Below the pieces are notes generated by a model. That model worked only from the letters and a program-made list of their open reading frames with translations. It did not search any database and was not told the DNA's origin. This document shows, piece after piece, positions 23,463 to 33,800 of a stretch of 64,000 nt of DNA; position 1 is the stretch's first letter; each line of letters begins with the position of its first letter. A program made the translations under genes and the position numbers. Source of the stretch: Chamaecyparis obtusa (taxonomy: Eukaryota; Streptophyta; Pinopsida; Cupressales; Cupressaceae); NCBI GenBank assembly GCA_027943335.1, contig BSBK01009267.1, positions 310,001 to 374,000 on the forward strand, read 5' to 3'.

Positions 23463-24133
23463 AAAATACTGTCTTCTTCATTTCTAGATCTGCTACTACT
23501 AGCATAATCTTCGCTCACACTGATGCTTCTTGACAAACTAGGATGAACACTAAGAGCACTAAATGTTGTCTCCATTCTAGGAAAGTCTCCTGATAATCTC
23601 AGGTTCATTTCTGCTACTTCCAATCTTCCAAGAATAGTCTCTCTTGTAAAGTTCATAGTACAAGGTATAACTTGTTCAATCATCTATGTTGTCTACTTAA
23701 ATAAAGGAGTCAATGTCCTCAAAATTTTCCATATCACTTCATTCTCTATCTTTGTTCCTCCACAAGATTTTATCCCTGCAACAATTTTTGACATTCTACC
23801 AATATAGCTTCTAATAGATTCATCTTCCATCATTCTTATATCTTTAAATGCACATATCCAATTATGTAATCTAACTTTCTTTGCATGTTCATCACCTTCA
23901 AAAGTAGAGTGTAAAGCTTTCCAAATTTCATTAGATTTCTTCAAACATTTTACCTGACTATACTCATTCTCCAGAAGGGTTGTCAAAAGTGCTTCTCTTA
24001 CAAGTATGTTACACATGAATAGATCTCTCTCATCACTAGAACATGTCTCAAGATTGTCCTCTTCAATGATAGCCTTATCATTCTTTGTAATCAACCAATA
24101 ACCTGGTCCTAAACATAGTAGATGTGTCTTCAT
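23463..24133 (-). pseudogene. Copia gag, capsid-like part (element F)
   Basis: On -, the frame from 24133 to 23693 encodes a typical copia Gag capsid segment with FMCNILVREALLTTLLENEY, SNEIWKALHSTFEGDEHAKK and MSKIVAGIKSCGG. It continues after a stop to about 23470 with a region ending in EDYASSSRSRNEEDS. No CCHC knuckle follows, because the sequence runs straight into integrase. The N-terminus is probably slightly upstream, near 24200. Confidence 0.8.
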
Positions 24134-24242
24134 CTTTTCTTTCTAGCTATCAAAATTTACTCCATCAAACTTAGGGCTTTCTTTCCTGAAATTCACCATG
24201 GATCTCCTTAAGCTGTTAAACTTCTCTTTCAAGGACCTACCA

Positions 24243-24253
24243 CTTTGATACCA
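24243..24253 (-). other. Primer-binding site of element F
   Basis: On -, TTGGTATCAAAG lies two bases after the 5' LTR. This is a variant of the initiator-tRNA-Met site (TGGTATCAGAGC) found intact in L and M. Confidence 0.8.
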
Positions 24254-24255
24254 AT

Positions 24256-25396
24256 TGTTAGAAAGTAAAGTCCACCAAGATAACTAAGAGGGGGGGGGGG
24301 GGGGGTGGGGTGAATCAGTTATCAGATAATTATAAATTTTGTCAACTTCAACAGCATTTAACCATGTAAGAAATATAATCACCAACCATATAAAGATATT
24401 CATACATAATAACACAATGACACAAGATATGTTGACTAGGGAACCTCTTAATGAAAGAGTAAACCCCAGTGGGAATGATGCCCACAAAAGATGCTCTAAT
24501 ATGAATATTCCTTGTGAAAGGATGGACTCTGTTAGGAGTCTTATGAAATACATTTAGTACATATGAATCCCAGTTAGGAGATTTTGAATCCCTGTTAAAA
24601 GATTCTAACCTTGTTAAGAGTTATGGAAGATAGAAGGACCCACTGCCCAAACAGCTTCAATGGAAATATCACTGAACACACTATCCAATTAATTTCAAGA
24701 TTATTCAATAGAATAAAATAAAATATGTTACCTCCTTTCTCACTATGCTAAACCACACTCACTACTACACAAGAACTCAATTTTAGATCTTTGTACTTCG
24801 CATGTCTTCCTTCACAATTTCACTTTCACAATTGCTTTAGCTCTTTTCTTCACTTCATACATATATTCTCATTCAACCTTACCAAAACCATATTACAAAA
24901 AGGAAAAACATTCCTTCCTTTATACCACACTCAAAGTAATTACAAATGAGTCAGCACACAATTACAAAATAAAAGTTTCCACATGCTACATCAAAATTAC
25001 ACAAAATTGTTGGCTTCCAAACAATATAATTCTTCACTCGTGTGACCTTGAAGTTTGTGCTATCATCCACATCACTATCATTGTGTCTCTAAATTCCACA
25101 AACCACTACTCAGGAACACTACCTGAATACTACTTCCACCAAAATGCTCATAACTTCCATGCATAAATGAATTACTGTCTGCACTCTTAACCATCAACAT
25201 ATAACATAAAAAAGAGTATATCCTCAACATTTCATAGCTCCAACTACAATATCCCATGTGCACTAATCCAAACACTATCTGCTTCTCTGCAAGTCTCTAG
25301 AAGATCACTATGTTGATATCAATGACAATCATAGTCATGAATGCAACAAAAACTGCTACAGAATGACTGTGAAACATTCAGCATTCATTTCTAACA
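24256..25396 (-). repeat. Element F 5' LTR
   Basis: 1141 bp, TGTTAGAAAG ... CATTTCTAACA on +, with a 16-base poly-G at 24290-24305. It lacks about 50 bp near 25088 compared with the 3' LTR. Confidence 0.9.
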
Positions 25397-25445
25397 AAAT
25401 TGACATACTTACTCTCCTTTCTTTTCTAGAATTAGATGCCATATT

Positions 25446-26588
25446 GTGTTAGATTTATGGTTAATCTTTTCTTGCATTAAGATTAGGTTTATTTATGCCC
25501 TTGCATTTATATTTCAAAAATCCAAAAAAAATGCAAAATTTCTTAAAAAATACAAAAACATTTACATTTTCATGCTTTTAGTATTCAACATGTATGATTC
25601 TTGTTTTGACTACTTTGATGAGGCTTTTCTTGTTCAAGAGGATAGATCCCTTAATGAGGTACATGGAAGTGAGGATGAAAATTGTTCAAATGAGATCTCC
25701 ATTGATCCTATTCCTATTTCATCTTCCTCTACAACCTCTTTAATTGACCTTTACAAAGATGAGTTAGGGATTGATGTTAATTCTTCTCCTAATATATTTC
25801 TTTTCTATGAGCCTAGTTTACAATACAATTTACCTTCCTTCCCCTTTAGGGCTCAAGCTTTAATGACTTATGGTACTCCTACAATGAGCTTTATGGATAG
25901 GGATGATAATCCTCCTATTTGGGATGAACCTTTGGATTTGGACGTTGATTACTCTCTTTCTCATGAAACCATTATGGATAATCCTCCTATTTGGGATGAA
26001 CCTTTGGATTTGGATTTTGATTACTCCCTTCCTCATGAAACCATTGTGGATAATCCTCCTATTTGGGATGAACCTTTGGATTTGGATGTTGATTACTCTC
26101 TTTCTCATGAAACCATTGTGCAAAATTCTACTTTTTGGGATGAACCCTTGGATAAATACATTGATTTATCTCCTCCTTGTGAAGAATTTTTTATACAAAC
26201 AGATGAGATATTCTCTAAAACCCACTTCCCTTATGTGAAAGAAGATGACATTCTAAATCCTTCACCTCAATTCAGGATTCCTTCTAGTGATGAGGCATTA
26301 GCGGAGAAAGATAAGAATTCCCTTAATGCTCTTCCTCTTAGTGGTGACCTTATGAAAAATCAAGATCCTACCTCACAGCCTTCTTACCATAATATTACTT
26401 ATATCTATTCAAATCCTTTTCCAACTATCATTCCAAGTGTTCCTCCAATTTTGTCTTCCATTTATATCACTTTCTACACTTTTCCTAATATTCCTAATCT
26501 TCCTAATCCTAATCCAATTCCTATCCATCTACTATTCCTAGTTCTTCCCTTACTTATGTTGAGGTTCAAACTATGGTTCATGATGTAG
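25446..26588 (+). CDS. Open reading frame with 24-residue tandem repeats (element E)
   Basis: This is the longest intact frame in the window (380 codons). The first 48 codons are hydrophobic/lysine-rich and look like translated leader, so ATG 25590 (MYDSCFDYFDEAFLVQEDRS) is the more likely start. The protein is acidic and serine/proline-rich. Three and a partial fourth copy of a 72-bp unit (25905, 25977, 26049, 26121) encode DNPPIWDEPLDLDVDYSLSH and close variants, ending in ETI plus one residue. The C-terminal part is proline/asparagine-rich and ends in a hydrophobic tail. It lies where gag belongs, just after the 5' LTR, but has no capsid or CCHC motif I recognise. It could be a diverged Gag or a protein unique to this element. 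Confidence 0.55.
   Translation: MLDLWLIFSCIKIRFIYALAFIFQKSKKNAKFLKKYKNIYIFMLLVFNMYDSCFDYFDEAFLVQEDRSLNEVHGSEDENCSNEISIDPIPISSSSTTSLIDLYKDELGIDVNSSPNIFLFYEPSLQYNLPSFPFRAQALMTYGTPTMSFMDRDDNPPIWDEPLDLDVDYSLSHETIMDNPPIWDEPLDLDFDYSLPHETIVDNPPIWDEPLDLDVDYSLSHETIVQNSTFWDEPLDKYIDLSPPCEEFFIQTDEIFSKTHFPYVKEDDILNPSPQFRIPSSDEALAEKDKNSLNALPLSGDLMKNQDPTSQPSYHNITYIYSNPFPTIIPSVPPILSSIYITFYTFPNIPNLPNPNPIPIHLLFLVLPLLMLRFKLWFMM
25905..26165 (+). repeat. 72-bp in-frame tandem repeat
   Basis: Units begin GATAATCCTCCTATTTGGGA at 25905, 25977 and 26049, with a diverged partial unit at 26121 (CAAAATTCTACTTTTTGGGA). The period is exactly 72 bp, and first-to-third unit differences are few, so the expansion is fairly recent relative to the element. 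Confidence 0.92.
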
Positions 26589-27265
26589 ATGTGAAAAGAT
26601 TCTTCAAAGTACCTTCTCCTTATTATCTGATACATAAAGATAAAAGAAAATAAATTTCACCTTTCAGATTTCTTCATAATTTTACCCCTCATTCGTATAT
26701 AACATAGATCTTTTCTCCTTTAGACTAGGGGGCAAGAGGTATTTTTCTTCCTATCTTCCAGAACCCATTATGTTCCTACTTTGAGCTTAATTGGTTATGT
26801 TTTCATGGTGTGTATTATGATAGATTTTCATCTATTGCTCTCTTCTATTATTCAAGATATCTTTTCTAGGACATGTGTTGCGCAAAGGTATCCCTTCCTT
26901 TCATCCCTAGGGGGAAAGGTTCTCCATTCTCTCTCTTTGTCTAGGGAATTGATTTCCTTATCTTAGTGGTATTTTTTTATATTGAAATATTATTTCATCA
27001 TATTAACAGATGTTTTGACTATGGATAACCTTCTTATATGAGAAGTTGTTGTCCTAAGTCGACACTTCTCTATGTTGCAAATTATGTTCTTTATAAACTC
27101 TCACCCTTGCTTTGGTGTTAGAGTTGTTTCCCTCATTCCAAAGATTCCTCTTCCTCTTGTTTGCAGGGGGCTTGATGATTGAATCTTTGTTCCCACCTTT
27201 TTGAAAGATGATATTTTATCTAAAGCACTCATCTTTGGTGGGGGTCTTATTGATAAGATATCTTT
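26589..27265 (+). other. Element E internal non-coding region
   Basis: It contains purine blocks such as CTAGGGGGCAAGAGG (near 26727) and CCTAGGGGGAAAGG (near 26908) that resemble internal polypurine tracts. No reading frame I can support. Confidence 0.4.
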
Positions 27266-28717
27266 CATTTGAGGATCCTTTTTCCATGAGTGACATATAA
27301 TTTTCATGATTATCTATGTTCTTGGATGTAGGGGTCAATATCCCTCGTTAACAATATGGTATACATTGTTGCTAAATACAATATCTCCTTACATTGTGAA
27401 GAAGGTATCCTCTTCCATCTTTGTTCCTACACTTGGGAGGCAACGATGCTATTTCCTTCTATCTTTCTAGGATTCACCTCTTTCCTTGGATATGCAGTAT
27501 CTATCAATTATGTGATATCCAATCATACATGAAAATTTTTGGGTTTGTATTGAGGATCTTTGTCCTTGATCCCAACCTATTTCATTGTTTGAAATTGAGT
27601 TTCCATGGTTGATATATCTCTCACCTTGGAAACTGAATACTATGCTATCCCTTATAAGGGTTACTTTCTTTTCACTTCTTGCATGATACCTCTTTACATT
27701 CGTCCCTTCCATGGCCTCATAGGAGCTGTGACCTTCTTAGCTTGGACTGCATGTTGTTTGTGGATATTGTCTTGATGTTGAGGAAGGATTTATCCTTGTT
27801 CTTTTCTTTCCTTAACATGTCAAAATAGTATGTTTTTTCCATATTAAGGAGGGGGGCATATATAGGGCCTCCCTTGTACTGTAGGCTTTTTAAAAAACTT
27901 TTATATATGCTAAATCTTCCAATGGTAATGCACATAAGTTGCTAAATCCCGAGGAGACACACAATTTTCAAAACTTTTCCATATGCTAAATCCTCTAAAG
28001 GTAACACACATAAGTTGCTAAATCATGAAGGGACACACATTTATATGCTAAATCTTCTGATGGTAACACACATAAGTTGCTAAATCCTAAGGAGACACGC
28101 ATGTTTTAAATTTTTCAATATGCTAAATCTTCGAAAGTAACACACATAAGTTGCTAAATCCTGAAAAGACATGCATTTTATATTCATAGTGATACAAGAA
28201 GGTGGATCTATGAGTATTCCAGAAGTTGTTAGAAGATGCATTACAATTACAAGCATAGTTTATGGGTGAACTTGTTGGGCTCTCCCTCCAGGGTGATTCA
28301 TGATAAGGTGGGAATCTTACTAGGCGAGGTAATCACTCTTTTCCCTTTCTCACTTTTCTCCATCATGCTAGTAGGATTCAATCATGAAGCTATGTTATTT
28401 ATAGTGTTGTTCTTGTCTTTCTTATGTAAACATTTATGCTTTTATGATAGTTTTCCAAATATGATATTAGTATGAGAAATAATTCTTAGCAAGGTTTCTT
28501 ATGCTAGTTGATTTGGGTTTGTTTTAGTACTAACCCCTTTTGTGTCCTTTTTTGCACCCTCATGCATGTATGTTGAGTTAGAATCCTAGGTCTAGGGGCA
28601 AGTGTTCCTGACTAACTGTCATTCTATCTCATTTTCAAATCCACTAGGGTCTCTTCTTGCTTCTCCTTTACCAAGAGTTTACATAGAGTCCATACTCTTG
28701 CTAAAGTGGGGGCTTAA
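27266..28717 (+). other. Element E 3' internal segment, copy 2
   Basis: It is collinear with 16346-17797, including the tandem units at 27905-28180 and the polypurine tract AAAGTGGGGGCTTAA at 28703-28717. Non-coding. Confidence 0.8.
27905..28180 (+). repeat. Tandem units of 62-76 bp, second copy
   Basis: ATATGCTAAATC starts at 27905, 27981, 28043 and 28118, the same spacings as at 16985. Confidence 0.85.
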
Positions 28718-30364
28718 TGTATCATCTTAAAATGCAAGCACTTCCATGTTAAGAGAATTTATCCCTCCAATTAAGTGGTTTGGGGTCATATTGGATGCCT
28801 TGAATTGATCTTTTCTTTGAGCTAGCTTTCTCCCCTCTTTCCACTTCTTTTCTACTTCATTCTAGGTGAAATTAGGGTTAGGATCTCAAGGATTCTCCTA
28901 AATTTCCCTCTTCTATGGCTCTATTTTCTAGGTAGGACTTAGAAATATTTCCTCCTAGTCTTCATCATAGTCATCATAGGATTTTATGCTTATCCTTGAC
29001 ATTCTATCCTGTCTTGGTATCATTTCTAGGTCTCCAAGCATCCCCGGGACCTTCTATCCTAATTTTGACTAGACCTAGAACCAGGGTCAGATTCAAGGTC
29101 AAACCTAACTAGGTGAGGATTGAGATCAAACCTAACTAGGTCAGTCCCAACCTCTATTTTTTCCCATTCCTTCAAATCTTTAAAATCTTTGATTTTTGGG
29201 TATTGGGCTTTCGGGATATTTGTTTTCCTGCCTCTGGGTCAGCCATTTCAAGTTTCAGAATGGTAAAACCTCTAATTGCATTTAGTCTAGGTATATTTTC
29301 TAAAGGTTAGGACCTAATTGGGATTTAATTCTCCAAGGTGGCCCCTCTAGAGGATTGTTCCCTAGTTCACTATAAAAGGAGGCCTTCCTCTCTCATTTTC
29401 TCCATCAAGTTTTGTGAGAATATCTCTCAATCAAGTTTTCATGCTCAAGCTCTCTCAAGTTCTAAAGGTGATCAAGAAAGCATTCATTCAAGCATTCAAG
29501 TCCTCTTCTCCATCCAAGTTCTCCATTGAAGATCAAGGATTCAAGCATTCAAGCTATTGAAGGGATTTGGTTCAAGCATTCAGGATTCATCATTCAAACC
29601 CTAGATCAAGCCATCATGGTGGTGTGATTTTGCTTTGAGATCCTTTGTTCATCTTCAAGATCCATTCATACTTCCCTCAAGGTGGATTCCAAGCATACAA
29701 TCATGGAGGTTTGATTTACATTTATTGATGTGATGTTCAAGCTTTCATATTAACATACTTGATTACATTTCAAATACAATTGCATAGCTATTGAATGTCA
29801 TAGCTTCATTGTTAGATCCATTTCTACTACTTGCTAGCATTCTCCATTTCAATTTCAATATTAAGGTTGATTCCAAACCAGCGTTTTACCAAGGAAACCC
29901 CCCCCCCCCCCCCAAAGAAAAAAAAACAAAAAAAAACCCCTTTTCCTTGCAGGTACAGGTGTGGAACTTCAGATCTGAGATCGGATTCAGATACCCTTTT
30001 TCGATGAACTTCTGGGATCTGGGAACAAAGTCAAAATTGACCTTTAGAATAAAAATGTAGCCTTTGACCTTTTATGAGGGTCAAAGATGAGCTCCTTAGA
30101 ATTGGAAAAGATTTCTGGGTTTTGTAGACCTCACAGTTTCAGTTCAAGGTTTCAAAAATCAGCAATTTTTGAGACTATTTGATAGGGTTTTTAGGAGGTT
30201 CTTTTTCGTAGGTAAGTACCTTTATCTCTTCATTTCAACATTAGTCATTTAAATTCACTTTCCATATCAATACAATTCAAATGTAATTGTAAAATATTGG
30301 TTTTGGGGTCTCTTTTATGTGCAAACCATTGTTCTAGGACCCCATCCATATTTTATCCTATTCA
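28718..30364 (+). repeat. Element E 3' LTR
   Basis: 1647 bp, TGTATCATC ... CCTATTCA, with TATA box at 29371-29378. A poly-C/A-rich stretch near 29899-29940 is expanded compared with the middle LTR near 18997-19022. Confidence 0.92.
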
Positions 30365-30369
30365 GTATA
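30365..30369. repeat. Target-site duplication of element E, right copy
   Basis: GTATA, identical to 16005-16009. The integrase of C resumes in frame at 30370. Confidence 0.92.
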
Positions 30370-31064
30370 CATGGTGTCCCACACGCCATCATAATCGACA
30401 ATTACAAGCACATCAAAAATAAGGATTTAAAGGAGTTATGAACAAAGTTTCAAATGATACATCACTCATCTTCAATATATTACCCCCAAGGTAACGAAAA
30501 AGTTGAAGCAACTAATAAGAACATCTTAAAGATATTGAAGAGAACTGTGGATAATTCTGGTAGAGATTGGCATATAAAAATAAACCCAACCTTGTTGGCT
30601 TATAGGACAAGTATCAGAACGCCAACATGAGCTACACCATTTTCCTTAGTCTTTGGAACATAAGAAATTTTACCTTTGGAGGTAGAACTTCCATCTTTAA
30701 GAGTATCTCTACATGGTTTGATAAGTGAGGAAGATTATAGAGTTGCCAGGTTGCATGAACTAAAAATTCTCGATGAGAAACAACAACAAGCCTTTGATCA
30801 CTTGAAGGTATATGAAAATCAAATGTCACGAACTTATAACAAGCATATCAAGTCAAGAACATTCCAAATAGGTGACTTAGTTTTGCAAGAAAATCCCAAG
30901 AATCAACCAGAAAGAGAAAAAAAGGAAAATGGGATGAAAACTAGTTAGGACCTTTTGTGATCACTTCATCTTTTGGGATAGGCACCTATAAACTAGCTAA
31001 TTGTGATGGAAAAGAGTTACAAGAACCTATCAATATAATTCATGTCAAAAGGTTCTACACATGA
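30370..31064 (+). pseudogene. Ty3/gypsy integrase, second half of core and C-terminus (element C)
   Basis: The frame continues the integrase core from 16009. It shows HGVPHAIIIDN with the second catalytic aspartate position (30370-30402), YYPQGNEKVEATNK with the catalytic glutamate (about 30479-30520), LAYRTSIRTPT and a GPFVITSS-like C-terminal GPF/Y module near 30949. It ends HVKRFYT with a stop at 31062-31064. It carries several stops. This domain inserts the cDNA into the genome; the C-terminal module often steers target choice. Confidence 0.85.
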
Positions 31065-32555
31065 AGTAGATGAAAGGGATAAAGAAAAAAGGTATCAAAA
31101 AATCAAATGCAAAGCATCCTATCTATTGTATATAATCTAAAGAGATCCTAAAAAATACCAAAAACATTGAAAATCAAAGAAAAGAGAAAACAAATTAGAA
31201 ATGTAGAAAAGATAAAAAATAGTGGAAAATTGAGCATGAAGAAAGCCAAAAACATTCATATATGATCCTAAAAAAGATGTTGTCTTGGTGAAAACCTAGC
31301 AAATAGGCACCTTGATGATATGAAAATAAAAAATTAAAAAAAGAGAAAATAAAAAAAAAGAGAAAAAGAGAAAAAATGCCTTGGTGAAAACCTAGCAAAT
31401 AGACGCCTTGGTAGCAAAAAAAAGGAAAAATGCTTTAAAAATAGAAAAAGAGAGCAAGACCCATTCAATCGGTGAAAACCTAGTAAACAAGTTCCATTGA
31501 AAGTCCAAGTCAGCCGCATACCTAGCAGTCATCCTTATAAATATTGCATTTGCTAGCATTTGTATATATTGCATAATAAAACCCCATAGTTACATTTGCA
31601 AGTACCTAAAGATTTTGGTCACCTAATATGCAAATTGGCCCAAGTCCCACAAATGTCATCATATCAAACTAGGGGAAATCTACGCTAAAGGTGGAAGAAT
31701 TCATCAAAAGAAAATATCAATCATTCATCAAATTAATTCATCAAATTACAAGTGAAACATTCAATCAAATCTTAATCCCAATCGAATTTGCACTCAATGC
31801 AAAATTTGATTTGAAATGTTACATGACTCTATCTTTATCAGGATTAAAAGTATGAAATGGATGGAACTACACTTGAAATATGGATTTGAAAAACATTGCA
31901 ATTTTTTTTCTAAAGTGTTGACTTGATTGATGAAATCATGTCTTTCTAGAAAATCGATGAGAGCTTTAAAACAAGATAAGCTATGATGAAACCATGATAT
32001 CTTATTGATTTCTGAATGACTATCTTAAAATCAATGTTTTAAAGAATGTATTATTTTGTCTAAGGATGTGATCATCAAAGAATCATCAAGGACTTGTACA
32101 TATGAGGAAACTAAGATTTATTTTTTGTTTACGCAAAAGGATACCTTGGATATTTTGATGTTCAATATCATAATACCCAAATCCACTTGCAACATAGAAT
32201 TCGACAAAATCGGTATTTGCACTCTCATGAATGATTTCAATATGTGATAGTCATACCGGAAAGAGATGGGAAAGCAATGAAAGAGGTGAAACAAGTATTC
32301 ATATCATCATGGTTGAAATAGTGATGGTTATACTAAATCAGGATTCCAAAAATTGCTCAATGATGAATATAAGCTCCAAATTTTTGAATGGTGATAGTTA
32401 GTTACATACATCCTAGATTAAATGCATTTAAAGTATTTGCCTTTCTTAGATTCAAAAACTAAATTGCAAGAGGAAAAAGAGAAAGGGGGTGTAGTCAAAT
32501 CAAAAATCAAATGAGCATGAAAAACTATATGTGATCGAGTGTGTTGGAAATAAAA
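31065..32555 (+). other. Element C spacer after pol
   Basis: AT-rich, non-coding. Three diverged copies of GGTGAAAACCTAGCAAAYA lie near 31288, 31383 and 31471, a word that recurs downstream of pol in Tat-type elements. A purine-rich block at 32470-32489 is followed by TGTAG but no LTR can be matched there. Confidence 0.45.
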
Positions 32556-33345
32556 AATAAAGGTGCATTACATTAGTTCGCTTGCATTTGTTAGATTCAT
32601 GTTATCCTGCATTCATTTAAAGATTTTCCACCCTATTGTTCAAATAGATTCGTTGCATTAGTTTGCATTCATTTTGATCTAAGTTCATTACATATAGCAT
32701 ACATCATTTTCATAAACATTAATTGTATTAAGTTGCATTTATCATTTATATCTTATATAAAGTTCATTACATTAAGTGCATTAGGTTGCATTCATCATTT
32801 AAAATCAAAATCATTAAGATCATTACATTAGGTTGCATTCAATTTAAAAATTCATCTCATTTAGTGTGCATTCTTTAAATCATTCACATTAAATCCATTA
32901 AGTAAATTTACCATTACATTCATTAATTAGCAATCATTGCATTCATTATATCATTTCATTGAAATAGATGTAAATTCATCATTAGGTGCATATCATTTAG
33001 TTCATTTTAGCATTGCACATTGCATTATTCATTTAAATCCATTCATTTAATTATATCATTCATTATATAACATTATATTCATTAACATCATTCATCTATA
33101 TCACATATAACATTTAGAATCATTAATCATTAAATATCCACAATCATTATTCATTACATCATATAGGTCCATAACATTTTACATCACAATTGCATGCCAT
33201 AAATCCATTTCATTCATATCTAGTAAATACACCCATATTCCATAAACACATTACATCACCTTATTCATTATTCATTACATCATCATCTAACACATTTTTT
33301 TATCATTTCCATCCATAAAACATTAAAATATCATAACATTAATCA
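32556..33345. repeat. Degenerate CATT-rich simple repeat
   Basis: About 790 bp are built from short words such as CATTACATTA, TTGCATTCAT and ATCATTCATTA, with no fixed longer period. It lies between the pol end and the 3' end of the antisense ORF of C. No coding signal. Confidence 0.7.
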
Positions 33346-33800
33346 TTACAAGAATCATAAATTTGTATTGCATCCATTCACCTATTCTATTCCATACATA
33401 AGACAACCATTTAAGCATAAATAGAACATGTGCATCGATAATAGAACTACATTTTGAAAAGCATATAACAAAGCATATAGGAGATAGAACCATGTAGATC
33501 TTCATATCATAAGTAAAACACCTAAAAAATGAGGTCCAACACATGATGACATCACATAAAGTAAATCTATCAAAACTGAGAATCAAAGTCTATGGTACCA
33601 TCATCATAAATCAACTAAGTATCAAAGTCTATGACATCATAATGGAACATTAGGAAATCAAAGTCCATCAAAGTATCAACAAGTATCAACGTATAAAGAA
33701 AATCAACTGATCAAAAAAATAGAACAGAGTCCAACATCTCAATATCAAAAATAAGATCACCATGTATATCAATGAATAAAAGAATATGTATCATCTCAAA
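33346..33800 (-). other. Downstream of the antisense PMD frame
   Basis: AT-rich; on - it would be the 3' untranslated region of the PMD frame. No gene or clear signal seen. Confidence 0.35.

Larger units (their letters stand above)
19459..25396 (-). mobile_element. Element F: Ty1/copia retrotransposon, internally deleted
   Basis: LTRs at 19459-20645 (3') and 24256-25396 (5') with TGTTAG...CTAACA ends enclose, on -, a tRNA-Met-type primer site, gag, integrase, reverse transcriptase, RNase H and a clear polypurine tract. The gag zinc knuckle, protease and integrase N-terminus are missing, with gag joined to the integrase core near 23462. It lies in the primer-binding site of E. The flanks AACCC (left) and AAATT (right) do not match, so a clean target duplication is absent. 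Confidence 0.9.
16010..30364 (+). mobile_element. Element E: large pol-less LTR retrotransposon with three LTRs
   Basis: Outer ends TGTATC and CTATTCA with perfect GTATA duplications define one insertion. Inside, the order is: truncated LTR (16010-16345), 3' internal segment (16346-17797), complete LTR (17798-19445), primer-binding-site start, element F, 5' internal segment with an ORF (25397-27265), 3' internal segment again (27266-28717), complete LTR (28718-30364). This LTR-internal-LTR-internal-LTR arrangement is expected from unequal recombination between copies. No protease, integrase or polymerase is visible, so E depended on other elements. Confidence 0.88.

Noticed and set aside
25860..26238. 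Repeat-containing frames on - and in the +1 frame over the 72-bp repeat
   Set aside because: They are shadows of the 24-residue repeat in the long + frame; any 72-bp repeat keeps all frames open.
32470..32500. Polypurine tract plus TGTAG as the 3' LTR start of element C
   Set aside because: No LTR-like sequence or end can be found after it and the antisense PMD frame follows. The polypurine tract at 37068-37080 with an LTR ending at G coding is a better fit.
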